From an uncultured Ruminococcus sp. (lineage in GTDB: Bacteria > Bacillota > Clostridia > Oscillospirales > Acutalibacteraceae), in NCBI GenBank assembly GCA_902762615.1, contig CACWOX010000024.1, positions 1 through 64,000 of the forward strand: a DNA stretch of 64,000 nt, in the 5' to 3' direction. Below the pieces are notes generated by a model. The model saw only the letters and a program-made list of their open reading frames with translations, made no database searches and was not told the origin of the DNA. The position numbers were made by a program, and so were the translations under genes. Shown here one piece after another: positions 1 to 8,200 of this stretch (position 1 is its first letter; each line of letters starts with the position of its first letter).

Positions 1-607
1 TGGCTTTGTAGACCAGCTTGTCGGGATTCGCTTTGTATAAATCCATGTAGCGGTTGACAAGGTGCAGGAGGTTGTTGCCGTTGGAACGGGTGGGATTTCG
101 CAGGTCAATGACGGAGACATTGTAGCCGTAATAGTTTTTCGCTATTGTCCCGTAATTACGCATTACGTCGCCTTTTGTGTCAGTTGATAGAAATGACATA
201 CCGCTTGCACAGGCATATTCGATGCACGGATAGAGCCAGAAGGCGGTCTTGCCGACGCCCGCCGCGCCGATCATCAGCACATGAACGTCGCCCGTATCCA
301 CAATTGCCGTCACGGATTTCTTTCCGGTGCAGCCCACCACAATGCCCTGCGGAACAGGCTTGTCACCGACAGTCGGGGCATGACCTTCCTTCGCCTGACT
401 GCGCCATTTCTGCGGCGTGAAGGGAATGTGCTGATAGATACGCATGACTTCCTTGCTCGTAGCCCATCGCGCCGTGCCGTGCTGACCATCGCCAACGGTC
501 TTGCTCTTGATGTTGTTGAGCGTCATGTTGTTGGAAAAATAGGAAACAGCGCCGAGAATGCCGACCATTAACATTCCCGCGATAATCAAAGTGACAGAGC
601 CTGACAT
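1..607 (-). CDS. VirD4/TraG-type coupling protein, N-terminal part (runs off the left edge)
   Basis: Conjugative coupling ATPase that docks the relaxase-DNA complex to the type IV secretion channel at the inner membrane. About 202 residues are visible. A hydrophobic segment lies in the first 25 residues (SGSVTLIIAGMLMVGILG), followed by HGTARWAT, which is typical of the family just before the nucleotide domain. The Walker A box GAAGVGKT is at about residue 121, followed by DTKGDVMRNYG. The start at 607 is chosen because GAGGAAG sits six bases upstream; it overlaps the end of the upstream toprim remnant by 22 bases. The rest of the gene, including Walker B, is outside the window. The family call is firm; whether the protein still works cannot be seen. 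Confidence 0.85.
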   Translation of the reverse strand, partial: MSGSVTLIIAGMLMVGILGAVSYFSNNMTLNNIKSKTVGDGQHGTARWATSKEVMRIYQHIPFTPQKWRSQAKEGHAPTVGDKPVPQGIVVGCTGKKSVTAIVDTGDVHVLMIGAAGVGKTAFWLYPCIEYACASGMSFLSTDTKGDVMRNYGTIAKNYYGYNVSVIDLRNPTRSNGNNLLHLVNRYMDLYKANPDKLVYKA

Positions 608-939
608 AGTTCTTCCTCGCTTTCTTCGGATTCCGATTCAAGCTGTACTGCCGCACAGCCGGACGTTAAATCTTCATTCCAGTCTTTCATTGTCGGAACA
701 AGTATTTCATATTCCACGCCTCTTTCCTCTAACTTGGCGGCAATACGGCTGTTGGCGGACTTCCCCGCGCTGTCGTTATTCCCTCGCAGCGTGACCTTTC
801 TGCCGCCGTCCTGCCACTCGTATTCCGAGCCGGAACGACGGACGGTTTCGCCCATGCCCTGCAGCATCATGGCGATATCGGTGTGCTTAGCACTGTCGAT
901 TTCTTCCTGAGACAGACGGACATAATTTGAGTTTGACAT
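586..939 (-). CDS. CHC2/toprim protein remnant with internal deletion
   Basis: A short protein of about 117 residues. Its first half (DIAMMLQGMGETVRRSG followed by EYEW and KVTLRGN) resembles the CHC2-like N-terminus of the primase-like toprim proteins of Clostridia mobile elements. Its second half (NNDSAGKSANSRIAAKL, then PTMKDWNEDL) resembles the end of the toprim domain of the same proteins. Full-length relatives have well over a hundred residues between these parts, so this looks like an in-frame internal deletion joined near the shared VTxxxN pattern. GGAAGG eight bases upstream supports an ATG at 939 over the GTG at 948. It lies between the relaxase and the VirD4 gene, as expected. The first toprim aspartate appears to be Asn. 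Probably non-functional. Confidence 0.6.
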   Translation of the reverse strand: MSNSNYVRLSQEEIDSAKHTDIAMMLQGMGETVRRSGSEYEWQDGGRKVTLRGNNDSAGKSANSRIAAKLEERGVEYEILVPTMKDWNEDLTSGCAAVQLESESEESEEELCQALSL

Positions 940-952
940 TGAATTCACCTTC

Positions 953-1555
953 CTACGATTTCAAACCCTGCGCTCGTTTCTTTTCGTTGATCTCCGCCCT
1001 GAGCTTGCTGTCGACCATATCGTCGAGGTCATCCTGTTCGTCATAATATCTGTCGCGCAGCATCTGAGACAGATATTTGAGCAGATTCAGCGCGGATATG
1101 GCGGCGTAACCGCTTCTGTCTCTGGTGCGGAGTTTGGTTACGCTGGTCAGATACAGATTGTAAGCCTCCTTGATGACCGCGTTTTTGATCGGACGGAAGT
1201 CCTCGTTTTCCGACAGCGGGACTTTTTCGGGCGGATCGTCGGTATAGATGGCGGCGATTTCTTTTTTCTGCTCGTACCATAAATCATAAAGATTGGCGAT
1301 GCGCTTGTCCTTCGCCAGCTCGTCGACGATTTCATCCACCAGATTTTTCATTTCCGGCGGGAGATAGGCATACACTTTTTTGCCTTCCGTATGGGAAAGC
1401 GCGTCGGACAATTGCAGAAGCAACTCATTCAGCTTGGGGTTATCGCACCTGCCGGACTGAACCTGACGGACAAGATGCTCCACCAGTTCCCGCGCCTTTT
1501 GGCGTAGTTCGTCACGATAATCTGACTGATGCTTGTAGATATCCAGCATATCCAT
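953..1555 (-). CDS. MobP-type relaxase, C-terminal fragment (frame-broken)
   Basis: 200 residues, mostly charged and helical, beginning MDMLDIYKHQSDYRDEL. This matches the part that follows the HxHxH catalytic motif in MobP3-like relaxases, where an EIF...IY..Q...RDEL stretch is usual. Deleting one copy of the 22-bp tandem repeat at 1610-1653 puts this reading frame directly in line with the upstream catalytic fragment (reading VNPREGYLTQTGIEQIKSVLAREIFRMDML across the join). It is therefore the detached tail of one relaxase gene, not an independent gene. No good ribosome binding site was seen before the ATG at 1555. Confidence 0.6.
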   Translation of the reverse strand: MDMLDIYKHQSDYRDELRQKARELVEHLVRQVQSGRCDNPKLNELLLQLSDALSHTEGKKVYAYLPPEMKNLVDEIVDELAKDKRIANLYDLWYEQKKEIAAIYTDDPPEKVPLSENEDFRPIKNAVIKEAYNLYLTSVTKLRTRDRSGYAAISALNLLKYLSQMLRDRYYDEQDDLDDMVDSKLRAEINEKKRAQGLKS

Positions 1556-1565
1556 GCGGAAAATC

Positions 1566-2228
1566 TCACGGGCGAGGACGGATTTGATCTGCTCGATGCC
1601 TGTCTGCGTCAGATAACCCTCTCTCGGATTGCAGATAACCCTCTCTCGGATTGACTGAATAGACGACCATATGGACGTGCGGGTGAGCCGCCTCTTTATG
1701 GAATGCCGCGTACCATCGGAAGTTTTCCGGAGCGATTTTCATGCTTCGGGCGATGGCGTTGCGCTTAGACCGGAGCAGATTCATCCACGCCTCCGCCCTG
1801 TCGTAGCCAAGCCGTTCCGCGTCCTCACGCTGAAGCGAGATGATGTGCGTCCAGATATTTCCCTGATATTCTATCGCCTCCGCTTTCTCCAAGCCCAGCC
1901 GCCGGATATTGATGGCGGTGATGATGACATTGTACATCTTTTCCGAGATCAGCTTGGTGTCGAAGATATCGCTGAGTGAAACGTGGTCGGTGTTGAAGTA
2001 CATATCCTTCGACGCGCTGTAAAGGGTGTAGCAGTTTTCGCTCACCGTGTCCAGCCTGACTTCGTCGTAGTCGATGCGGCTTTCTCGGATATTGCCCTTC
2101 ACCTTGTTCCACAGAATCTGATCCGCCGTGAGCAGGTACATCGCCGCCATGAGTCTGGTGTCGGTTTTGTCCTTCTTGCGGATGGCTTTCTTGAAGGTGG
2201 ACTTGTGCTGCTGGCTTTTGAATCTCAT
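1566..2228 (-). CDS. Fusion of a small mobile-element protein with the catalytic part of a MobP-type relaxase (truncated)
   Basis: Residues 1 to about 118 (MRFKSQQHKSTF..., YTLYSASKDMYF, ISEKMYNVIITAINIRRLG) look like a complete small protein of a type common on Clostridia mobile elements; its function is unknown. From about residue 120 the sequence becomes a relaxase: GNIWTHIISLQREDAERLGYD, then FRWYAAFHKEAAHPHVHMVVYSVNPREGYL. The HPHVH motif supplies the metal-binding histidines of a nicking relaxase. The usual relaxase N-terminus, with its catalytic tyrosine region, is absent. The frame then runs through a 22-bp duplication and ends about 25 residues later. Two lesions, an N-terminal replacement and a frameshift, make this a pseudogene-like remnant. 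Confidence 0.6.
   Translation of the reverse strand: MRFKSQQHKSTFKKAIRKKDKTDTRLMAAMYLLTADQILWNKVKGNIRESRIDYDEVRLDTVSENCYTLYSASKDMYFNTDHVSLSDIFDTKLISEKMYNVIITAINIRRLGLEKAEAIEYQGNIWTHIISLQREDAERLGYDRAEAWMNLLRSKRNAIARSMKIAPENFRWYAAFHKEAAHPHVHMVVYSVNPREGYLQSERGLSDADRHRADQIRPRP
1610..1653. repeat. Perfect 22-bp tandem duplication inside the relaxase gene
   Basis: Copy one is 1610-1631 and copy two 1632-1653, identical and adjacent. Because 22 is not a multiple of three, the extra copy shifts the frame and separates the relaxase catalytic part from its C-terminal part. Removing one copy restores a continuous frame. It is either a recent slippage mutation, a reversible switch, or an assembly error. 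Confidence 0.9.
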
Positions 2229-2267
2229 TTGGTAATCACTCTCCTACAAATTTTTCTGCAAACAAAA

Positions 2268-2329
2268 AAAGCCGACTGTTTTTTCTGTCGGACGATGATC
2301 AGGCGTCCATCTTCAAAACAATCGGCTTT
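2268..2329. repeat. Inverted repeat upstream of the relaxase-fusion gene
   Basis: Arms 2268-2282 and 2315-2329 (AAAGCCGACTGTTTT against AAAACAATCGGCTTT) pair over 15 positions with a single mismatch and enclose 32 bases. It may be a transcription terminator or a relic of an element end. Confidence 0.5.
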
Positions 2330-2423
2330 GTTGCTTATCTACAAAAAAGCGCACAGTTTTTCTACCTGCACGCTTGATTGACTGAGTATTGAATTTTCTT
2401 GAAAAAAGGGGGAAGCAAGGCTC

Positions 2424-2602
2424 AAAAAAGATGCAACAGGGGTTCGAGTCCGTACAAGGCGCAAAATCAGCCAAATGCATCTACGGAAAAACCTTGCCGT
2501 TTTTTGCCCCCTAAAACCACGAAAAGCCCCTAAAATAGGGGCTTTACGGGAGGTGCATCTTTTTTGTTCACCTATTCTGGTGGACGCAAACGGACTCGAA
2601 CC
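2424..2602. repeat. Two nested inverted-repeat pairs, one containing a tRNA T-arm sequence
   Basis: AAAAAAGATGCA at 2424-2435 is repeated inverted at 2554-2565. GGTTCGAGTCCGT at 2441-2453, which is the T-arm sequence of the neighbouring tRNA-Val, is repeated inverted inside that tRNA at 2590-2602. Both pairs have the same order and orientation, as if a roughly 30-base stretch spanning the tRNA 3-prime end had been copied in inverted orientation. No protein gene is seen between 2229 and 2577. Confidence 0.55.
2523..2545 (-). terminator. Terminator of the tRNA operon
   Basis: AAAGCCCCT and AGGGGCTTT form a perfect nine-pair stem with a five-base loop, followed on the minus strand by TTTTCG. 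It lies just downstream of the tRNA-Val gene. Confidence 0.7.
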
Positions 2603-2654
2603 GCCGACCTCCTGCGTGTGAAGCAGGCGCTCTAACCAGCTGAGCTATGCGTCC
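2578..2654 (-). tRNA. tRNA-Val (CAC anticodon)
   Basis: The cloverleaf reads on the minus strand: acceptor GGACGCA with TGCGTCC, D-arm AGCTCAGCTGGTTAGAGC, anticodon stem CCTGC/GCAGG with loop TTCACAC (anticodon CAC, reads GTG), T-arm GGCGGTTCGAGTCCG. The CCA end is encoded. It is 5 bases downstream of the tRNA-Thr and surely co-transcribed. Confidence 0.95.
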
Positions 2655-2659
2655 GAAGA

Positions 2660-2735
2660 TGGAGCTGATGAGGGGACTCGAACCCCTGACCTGCTGATTA
2701 CGAATCAGCTGCTCTACCAACTGAGCCACATCAGC
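2660..2735 (-). tRNA. tRNA-Thr (CGT anticodon)
   Basis: Acceptor GCTGATG with CATCAGC, anticodon stem GCTGA/TCAGC with loop TTCGTAA (anticodon CGT, reads ACG), T-arm AGGGGTTCGAGTCCCC, encoded CCA. It is the first gene of a two-tRNA operon. Confidence 0.95.
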
Positions 2736-2765
2736 ATATTGTCTCTGTAACTCCGAACAAAAAGG

Positions 2766-2794
2766 ATTATACCACACTTTCAAAGCCGTGTCAA
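2766..2794 (-). promoter_or_regulatory. Sigma-A promoter of the tRNA operon
   Basis: Minus strand: TTGACA (2789-2794), 17 bases, TATAAT (2766-2771), both hexamers at consensus, about 30 bases upstream of the tRNA-Thr gene. Confidence 0.85.
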
Positions 2795-2842
2795 GTGTTT
2801 TTTAGAAGTTTTTTCAAATGAAAAATTGCAACTAATTTCGTA

Positions 2843-2870
2843 TTGCACTAAATTTTTCTTGTGCTATAAT
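2843..2870 (+). promoter_or_regulatory. Promoter of the phosphopantetheinyl transferase gene
   Basis: TTGCAC, 16 bases, TATAAT with an extended GTGC in front. It points toward the gene at about 2958-3611. Confidence 0.65.
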
Positions 2871-3011
2871 GATCTTGAAGCCATCATTTTATTATCGGCA
2901 GATTATAATGCTGGATTGTTTTGAAATCATTCTTAATGCAAGAAAAGCCGGTGATTCATTATTTATTGTTTTTATGATGTAGTAAATATCTCAGATATTT
3001 CAGAAGAAGAG

Positions 3012-3611
3012 TTGGATTATTGCCACTCACTGATGTCTGAAGATAAAAAAAGGCGTGTTGACCGTTTTCGCTCTGAAAATGACAAAAAACGCACTATAAC
3101 AGGCGAACTGCTGGCTCGTCAAATGATTGCTTCTCAATGCAGGATTTCGCCTGAGAGCATTACTTTTTCATTGACCGAAAAGGGTAAGCCATTCGTACCT
3201 GATCTGCCTGTGGAATTCAGCATAAGTCACAGCGGCGAATATGTTCTGTGCACCGTCAGCGACTGTTCCGTTGGCGCGGATATTGAAGAATTGCGCAACG
3301 TGAACGACAGGCTTATTTACCGCGTATGTGCGGAAAATGAAAAGCGTTACGTTGCCGAAAAAGGGATTTCTCAGGCAGAAAAAAACAGGCGATTCATGCG
3401 TGTCTGGACCGGAAAGGAAGCGTATTTCAAATATCTTGGAACAGGAATAACTGCACTAAAAGAAGTAGATATTTTTGATGATGCTATTCAGAGGAAGATG
3501 ACCTGCTTTTATTACAACAATTACACCGTAAGCATTTTCGTCGATTGCATTCCTGTCATGCAGGACAAATCTTCTTTTCAAAAATTAAAATTTAGAGGTC
3601 AACAAAATTGA
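3012..3611 (+). CDS. 4'-phosphopantetheinyl transferase, Sfp type
   Basis: Transfers 4'-phosphopantetheine from CoA to a serine of acyl or peptidyl carrier proteins in the cytoplasm. Motifs: FSISHSGEYV (substrate-binding ISHS), GADIEE (metal-binding acidic pair) and WTGKEAYFKYLGTGI (the WxxKEAxxK signature). The conventional in-frame start is the TTG at 3012, but coding similarity continues upstream to about 2958: the frame reads IIYCFYDVVNISDISEEE, which fits the normal N-terminus of Sfp proteins (MKIYxxxx). The only possible initiators there are ATT codons at 2958 or 2961, and the frame is closed by a TGA at 2952. So either a rare ATT start is used or the start codon has mutated. No carrier protein or synthetase gene is nearby. 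Confidence 0.8.
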   Translation: MDYCHSLMSEDKKRRVDRFRSENDKKRTITGELLARQMIASQCRISPESITFSLTEKGKPFVPDLPVEFSISHSGEYVLCTVSDCSVGADIEELRNVNDRLIYRVCAENEKRYVAEKGISQAEKNRRFMRVWTGKEAYFKYLGTGITALKEVDIFDDAIQRKMTCFYYNNYTVSIFVDCIPVMQDKSSFQKLKFRGQQN

Positions 3612-3724
3612 CCGCAAATTTTATGTTTGTTTCTGATGGGATAATTGGTTCCGATATTTTGAATTGAAAAAGTATTCAAAAAGCTGATGGCAACATTCTA
3701 TCTGACGTTTTTATAATTTGTTCA

Positions 3725-3765
3725 AAACACCTCCGAGGCTGCTTTTCGCGGTTTCGGAGGTGTTT
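3725..3765. terminator. Bidirectional terminator between the Sfp gene and gltD
   Basis: AAACACCTCCGA (3725-3736) and TCGGAGGTGTTT (3754-3765) are perfectly complementary, with T-rich sequence on both sides. Confidence 0.8.
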
Positions 3766-3783
3766 GGTTTGTTGTCAGTTAAA

Positions 3784-5268
3784 TTACAGATTGGAATACC
3801 CCATGAGGCTTTCGTCTACTTCGCGTGCGCAGTCGCGTCCGTCCCGTATGGCACGCACTACCAGTGACTGTCCGCTGTGCATATCGCCTGCGGTGAAGAT
3901 TTTTTCAACGCTCGTGCGGTGCTTTCCAGCTTTTGCTGCAACGTTGCTTCTGTTATCGGTTGCGACTCCGAAAGCCTGTGTAACGTAGCTCTCGCTGCCG
4001 AGAAAGCCTGCCGCAATCAGCACAAGCTCGGCTTCTACCGTGCGTTCAGAGCCTTCTACCGGCTTCATTGTCATTCTTCCGGTGTCAGGATCCTTTTCGG
4101 CTTCAAGGCTGAGTAGAACTGCGCCGCAGAGGTCCCCGTTTTCATTTTTCAAAAATTCCTTGACAGTGGTCTGATATATTCTCGGGTCGCTGCCAAATAC
4201 CGCTGCCGCTTCTTCCTGTCCGTAATCGGTCTTGCAGACCCTCGGCCACTGCGGCCATGGGTTGTTTGCCGCTCGCGTGTCGGGGAGTTTGGGCATCATT
4301 TCAAGCTGAAGAATGCTCTTCGCACCATGACGTACACAGGTTCCGACACAGTCGTTGCCCGTGTCGCCGCCTCCGATGACGATGACATTCCTGTCCTTTG
4401 CCGAAATGAAGGTTCCTTCCTGCAATCCGTTGTCGAGCAGCGCCTTTGTAGTGGATTTGAGGAAATCAACTGCAAAATAAATGCCGTTTGCGTCCCGTCC
4501 TTCGGCTTTTATGTCCCGTGGGTTGGACGCTCCGCAGGCAAGGATCACCGCGTCGTACTGCCCGATGATCTCATTAGCCGGAATATCCCTTCCCACATTC
4601 ACTCCGGTGCGGAATTCCACACCTTCCTGCTTCATGATGGAAATACGGCGGTCGATGACGCTCTTTTCCAGCTTCATATTGGGAATGCCGTACATCAGCA
4701 GACCGCCTATGCGGTCGCTTCTCTCAAACACCGTCACGCTGTGTCCTCTGTGGTTCAGACGGTCGGCGGCTGCCAATCCGGCAGGTCCCGAGCCTATGAC
4801 AGCCACCCGCTTTCCCGTGCGCACCATTGGCGGCTTAGCATTCGCCCAGCCTTCGGAATAGGCGCGTTCCACGATGGCGTATTCGTTGCTGCGAACCGTC
4901 ACAGCGTCGCCCTCTGCACCGCAGGTACACGCCTTTTCACACAACGCCGGACAGACGCGTGAGGTGAATTCCGGAAAGCTGTTTGTCAGCCGCAGTCTGT
5001 CATATGCCTGCTTCCATGCGCCGCGATAGAGCAGATCGTTCCATTCGGGTATCAGATTTCCAAGCGGACAGCCGGACATCATACCGCCTATCATCATGCC
5101 GGACTGGCAGAAGGGAACTCCGCATGCCATGCACCGCGCTGCCTGTTTTTTTTGAGCTGCTTCGTCGAGCGGCTCGTGAAATTCATTATAATTTCCGATG
5201 CGTTCGCTCACAGATAATGCCGGAGCATCTTCACGACTGTATTCTAAAAATCCTGTTGGTTTTCCCAT
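3784..5268 (-). CDS. gltD: Glutamate synthase small subunit
   Basis: NADPH-oxidising FAD subunit that feeds electrons to GltB for glutamate formation from glutamine and 2-oxoglutarate. 494 residues, the normal length. The N-terminal iron-sulfur part has CMACGVPFC, CPLGNLIPEWNDL and RVCPALCEKACTCG. The FAD site is GSGPAGLAAADRL, and the NADPH site VIGGGDTGNDCVG is followed by a C-terminal GD motif (FTAGDMHSGQSLVV). It lies 15 bases downstream of gltB in the same operon and ends at a bidirectional terminator. Confidence 0.97.
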   Translation of the reverse strand: MGKPTGFLEYSREDAPALSVSERIGNYNEFHEPLDEAAQKKQAARCMACGVPFCQSGMMIGGMMSGCPLGNLIPEWNDLLYRGAWKQAYDRLRLTNSFPEFTSRVCPALCEKACTCGAEGDAVTVRSNEYAIVERAYSEGWANAKPPMVRTGKRVAVIGSGPAGLAAADRLNHRGHSVTVFERSDRIGGLLMYGIPNMKLEKSVIDRRISIMKQEGVEFRTGVNVGRDIPANEIIGQYDAVILACGASNPRDIKAEGRDANGIYFAVDFLKSTTKALLDNGLQEGTFISAKDRNVIVIGGGDTGNDCVGTCVRHGAKSILQLEMMPKLPDTRAANNPWPQWPRVCKTDYGQEEAAAVFGSDPRIYQTTVKEFLKNENGDLCGAVLLSLEAEKDPDTGRMTMKPVEGSERTVEAELVLIAAGFLGSESYVTQAFGVATDNRSNVAAKAGKHRTSVEKIFTAGDMHSGQSLVVRAIRDGRDCAREVDESLMGYSNL

Positions 5269-5283
5269 GCTCTGCTTTCTCCT

Positions 5284-8200
5284 TTACCGCTGCTCTGTGA
5301 ATTGATAAAACGCTTCGATCTTCGCTTCCTCGGGAGACATTCCCTTGCCCTCGAAATGCGCGATTGATTCAATGATGGTCTTGTAATCATGGGGAATGAT
5401 CTTCTTGAACTTCGGCAGGTATTCCCCGAAGCTGTCGAGTATAGCTTTGCCCTTGGGCGAATTTGTCGCCTTCACATGCTCTTCGATCAGCAGCTTAATC
5501 TTCTCCGCATCGGATCTTGATGTCACCTCGGAAAATTCCACAAGCTCCTTGTTGACACGCATGTAAAGCTCCCTGTCCTCGTCCAGAACATACACAACAC
5601 CGCCTGACATGCCTGCGGCAAAGTTCTTGCCTGTGCTTCCCAGCACCACTACGCAGCCGCCGGTCATGTATTCGCAGCCGTGGTCGCCTACGCCTTCCAC
5701 AACCGCTGTCGCGCCGGAATTGCGCACACAGAATCGTTCTCCGGCAGCGCCGTTGATAAATGCCTTGCCGCTTGTGGCTCCGTAAAGTGCCACGTTTCCG
5801 ATGATGATGTTTTCCTCCGGTTTGAACTTCGACTCACTCGGCGGATAGACAATGAGCTTGCCGCCTGAAAGTCCCTTGCCGAAGTAATCGTTGCTGTCGC
5901 CCACAAGCTCCATTGTGAGTCCTTTTGGAATGAAGGCGCCGAAGCTCTGTCCGCCTGCGCCGCGGCACACAATGCGGAATGTATCGTCGGACAGACTGTC
6001 GCCGAATTTTTTGGTGATTTCCGCGCCGAATGCCGTGCCGAGCGTGCGATCGGTATTTTTTACATCTATTTCAACGGTCTTTGCCTTTCCCTTGGCAAAA
6101 ACGCTCTTGAAGCCGTCGTGAATGGCTGTTTCGTCCAGCGTCTTTTCCAGCTCAAAATCATAGAGATTTTTGCTGTCATAGGAGATATGCGCCTGTGCGG
6201 TGCTCCTGTCGAGCAGGGCGTTAAGATCAACGCTGCGCTCTCTGTCGGAAAGGTTATCCTTCTGACGCAGCAGATCGGTTCTTCCCACCAGCTCATCTAC
6301 CGTGCGAACGCCTAATTTCGACATGTATTCGCGCAGCTCCTCAGCGACAAAGCGCATGAAGTTCACGACATATTCCGGCTTGCCCGCAAAGCGCTTGCGA
6401 AGCTCGGGATTTTGGGTGGCAACGCCGAAGGGACATGTGTCGAGATTGCATACTCTCATCATGGCGCAGCCCAATGTCACCAGCGGAGCAGTGGCAAAGC
6501 CGAATTCCTCCGCGCCGAGAATGGCAGCTATCGCCACATCGCGTCCCGTCATGAGCTTGCCGTCGGTCTCGATGACGACCTTATCGCGCAGACCGTTCAT
6601 CAGCAGCGTGCGGTGCGCCTCCGCAAGACCCAGCTCCCAAGGCAGACCTGCATTGTGTATCGAACTGCCGGGGGCGGCGCCCGTTCCGCCGTCATAGCCC
6701 GAAATGAGTATGACGCCCGCGCCCGCCTTGGCAACGCCTGCCGCGACTGTGCCGACGCCGCACTCCGAAACCAATTTGACCGATATTCTCGCGGATTGAT
6801 TGGCGTTTTTGAGGTCGTATATCAGCTGGGCAAGATCTTCTATGGAATAAATGTCATGGTGCGGCGGAGGTGAAATGAGCGACACACCGGGGGTGGAATG
6901 GCGCGTTTTGGCAATCCACGGGTAGACCTTTCTGCCGGGAAGGTGTCCCCCCTCCCCCGGCTTTGCGCCCTGCGCCATTTTAATCTGGATTTCATCGGCG
7001 GAGGTCAGGTATTTCGACGTGACGCCGAAGCGTCCCGAAGCCACCTGCTTGATGGCGGAACAGCGGTTTTCAGAGGTTCCCTTTGTGGCAAGGCGTTCGT
7101 CGCTCTCGCCGCCTTCGCCGGAGTTCGACTTGCCGTGCAGCATATTCATGGCAAGGGCAAGCGTTTCGTGAGCCTCCTGCGAAATGGAGCCGTAGGACAT
7201 CGCGCCCGTCTTGAATCGGCGCACGATGGATTCGACGCTCTCCACCTCATCGAGCGAGACCGGCGAGTCGGCGTAACAGAAGTCCATCAGTCCGCGAAGG
7301 TTCATAGCACCCATTTCCTCGGTGATCATGCGGGAATACTCCTTGAACAGGTCGTAATCGCCGCACCTTGCCGCCATTTGAAGGGCGTGAATGGTGCGTG
7401 GATTATAGAGATGTTCCTCTTTGCCGCTGCGGAAGCCGTGAGCGCCGCGGGAACGGATTTCGGTGTCGGTGCCGAGTCCCAGAGGGTCAAATGCGGCGGT
7501 GTGCAATTGATCGACGGTTTCTTCAATATCCTTTATGGAAATACCGCCGATTCTGCTGACCGTACCCGTGAAATATTCGTCGATGACCTCTTTGCTGAGT
7601 CCTATCGCCTCAAATATCTGTGAACCGTGGTAGGATTGAATGGTGGAAATGCCCATTTTGGACGCGATCTTGACAATTCCGTGCAGAATGGCGTTATTGT
7701 AATCGTCCACCGCGGCATAGTAATCCTTGTCAAGCAGGTCGTCGTGTATCAGTTCGTGAATGGTCTCCTGTGCGAGGTAGGGATTGATCGCGCTTGCGCC
7801 GTAGCCCAGAAGCGCCGCGAAATGATGCACCGTGCGCGGCTCGCCGCTTTCCAGCACGACGGCAAGGGAGGTTCTGCGCTTGGTCACGACAAGGTGACGG
7901 TGAAGGGCAGATACGGCAAGCAGCGACGGAATGGCAAGGTGGTTTTCGTCCACCCCTCTGTCCGACAGAATGAGGATATTCGCGCCCTCGTTGTACGCCT
8001 TGTCAGCCTCGACAAACAGGCGGTTGATTGCCTTGGAGAGCTTTGTGTTCTTGTAGTAGAGTATCGGAATGACTGCCACCTTATAGCCGCTGACATGCAT
8101 GTTCTTCAGCTTGAGCACGTCGGTGGAGGTGAGTATCGGATTGCGTATTTTGATGACGTGGCAGTTCTCCGGCTTTTCCTCCAGAAGGTTGCCGTCCTCT

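Larger units (their letters stand above)
1..2228 (-). mobile_element. Remnant of an integrative conjugative or mobilizable element
   Basis: Relaxase, toprim and VirD4 genes lie in consecutive minus-strand order, all with lesions or cut by the edge. No integrase is visible in the window. The element ends about 350 bases from a tRNA operon, a common integration neighbourhood, but no clean attachment repeat was identified. Confidence 0.65.

Noticed and set aside
2441..2453. GGTTCGAGTCCGT in plus orientation as a further tRNA gene
   Set aside because: Only the T-arm sequence is there; no acceptor, D-arm or anticodon arm flanks it.
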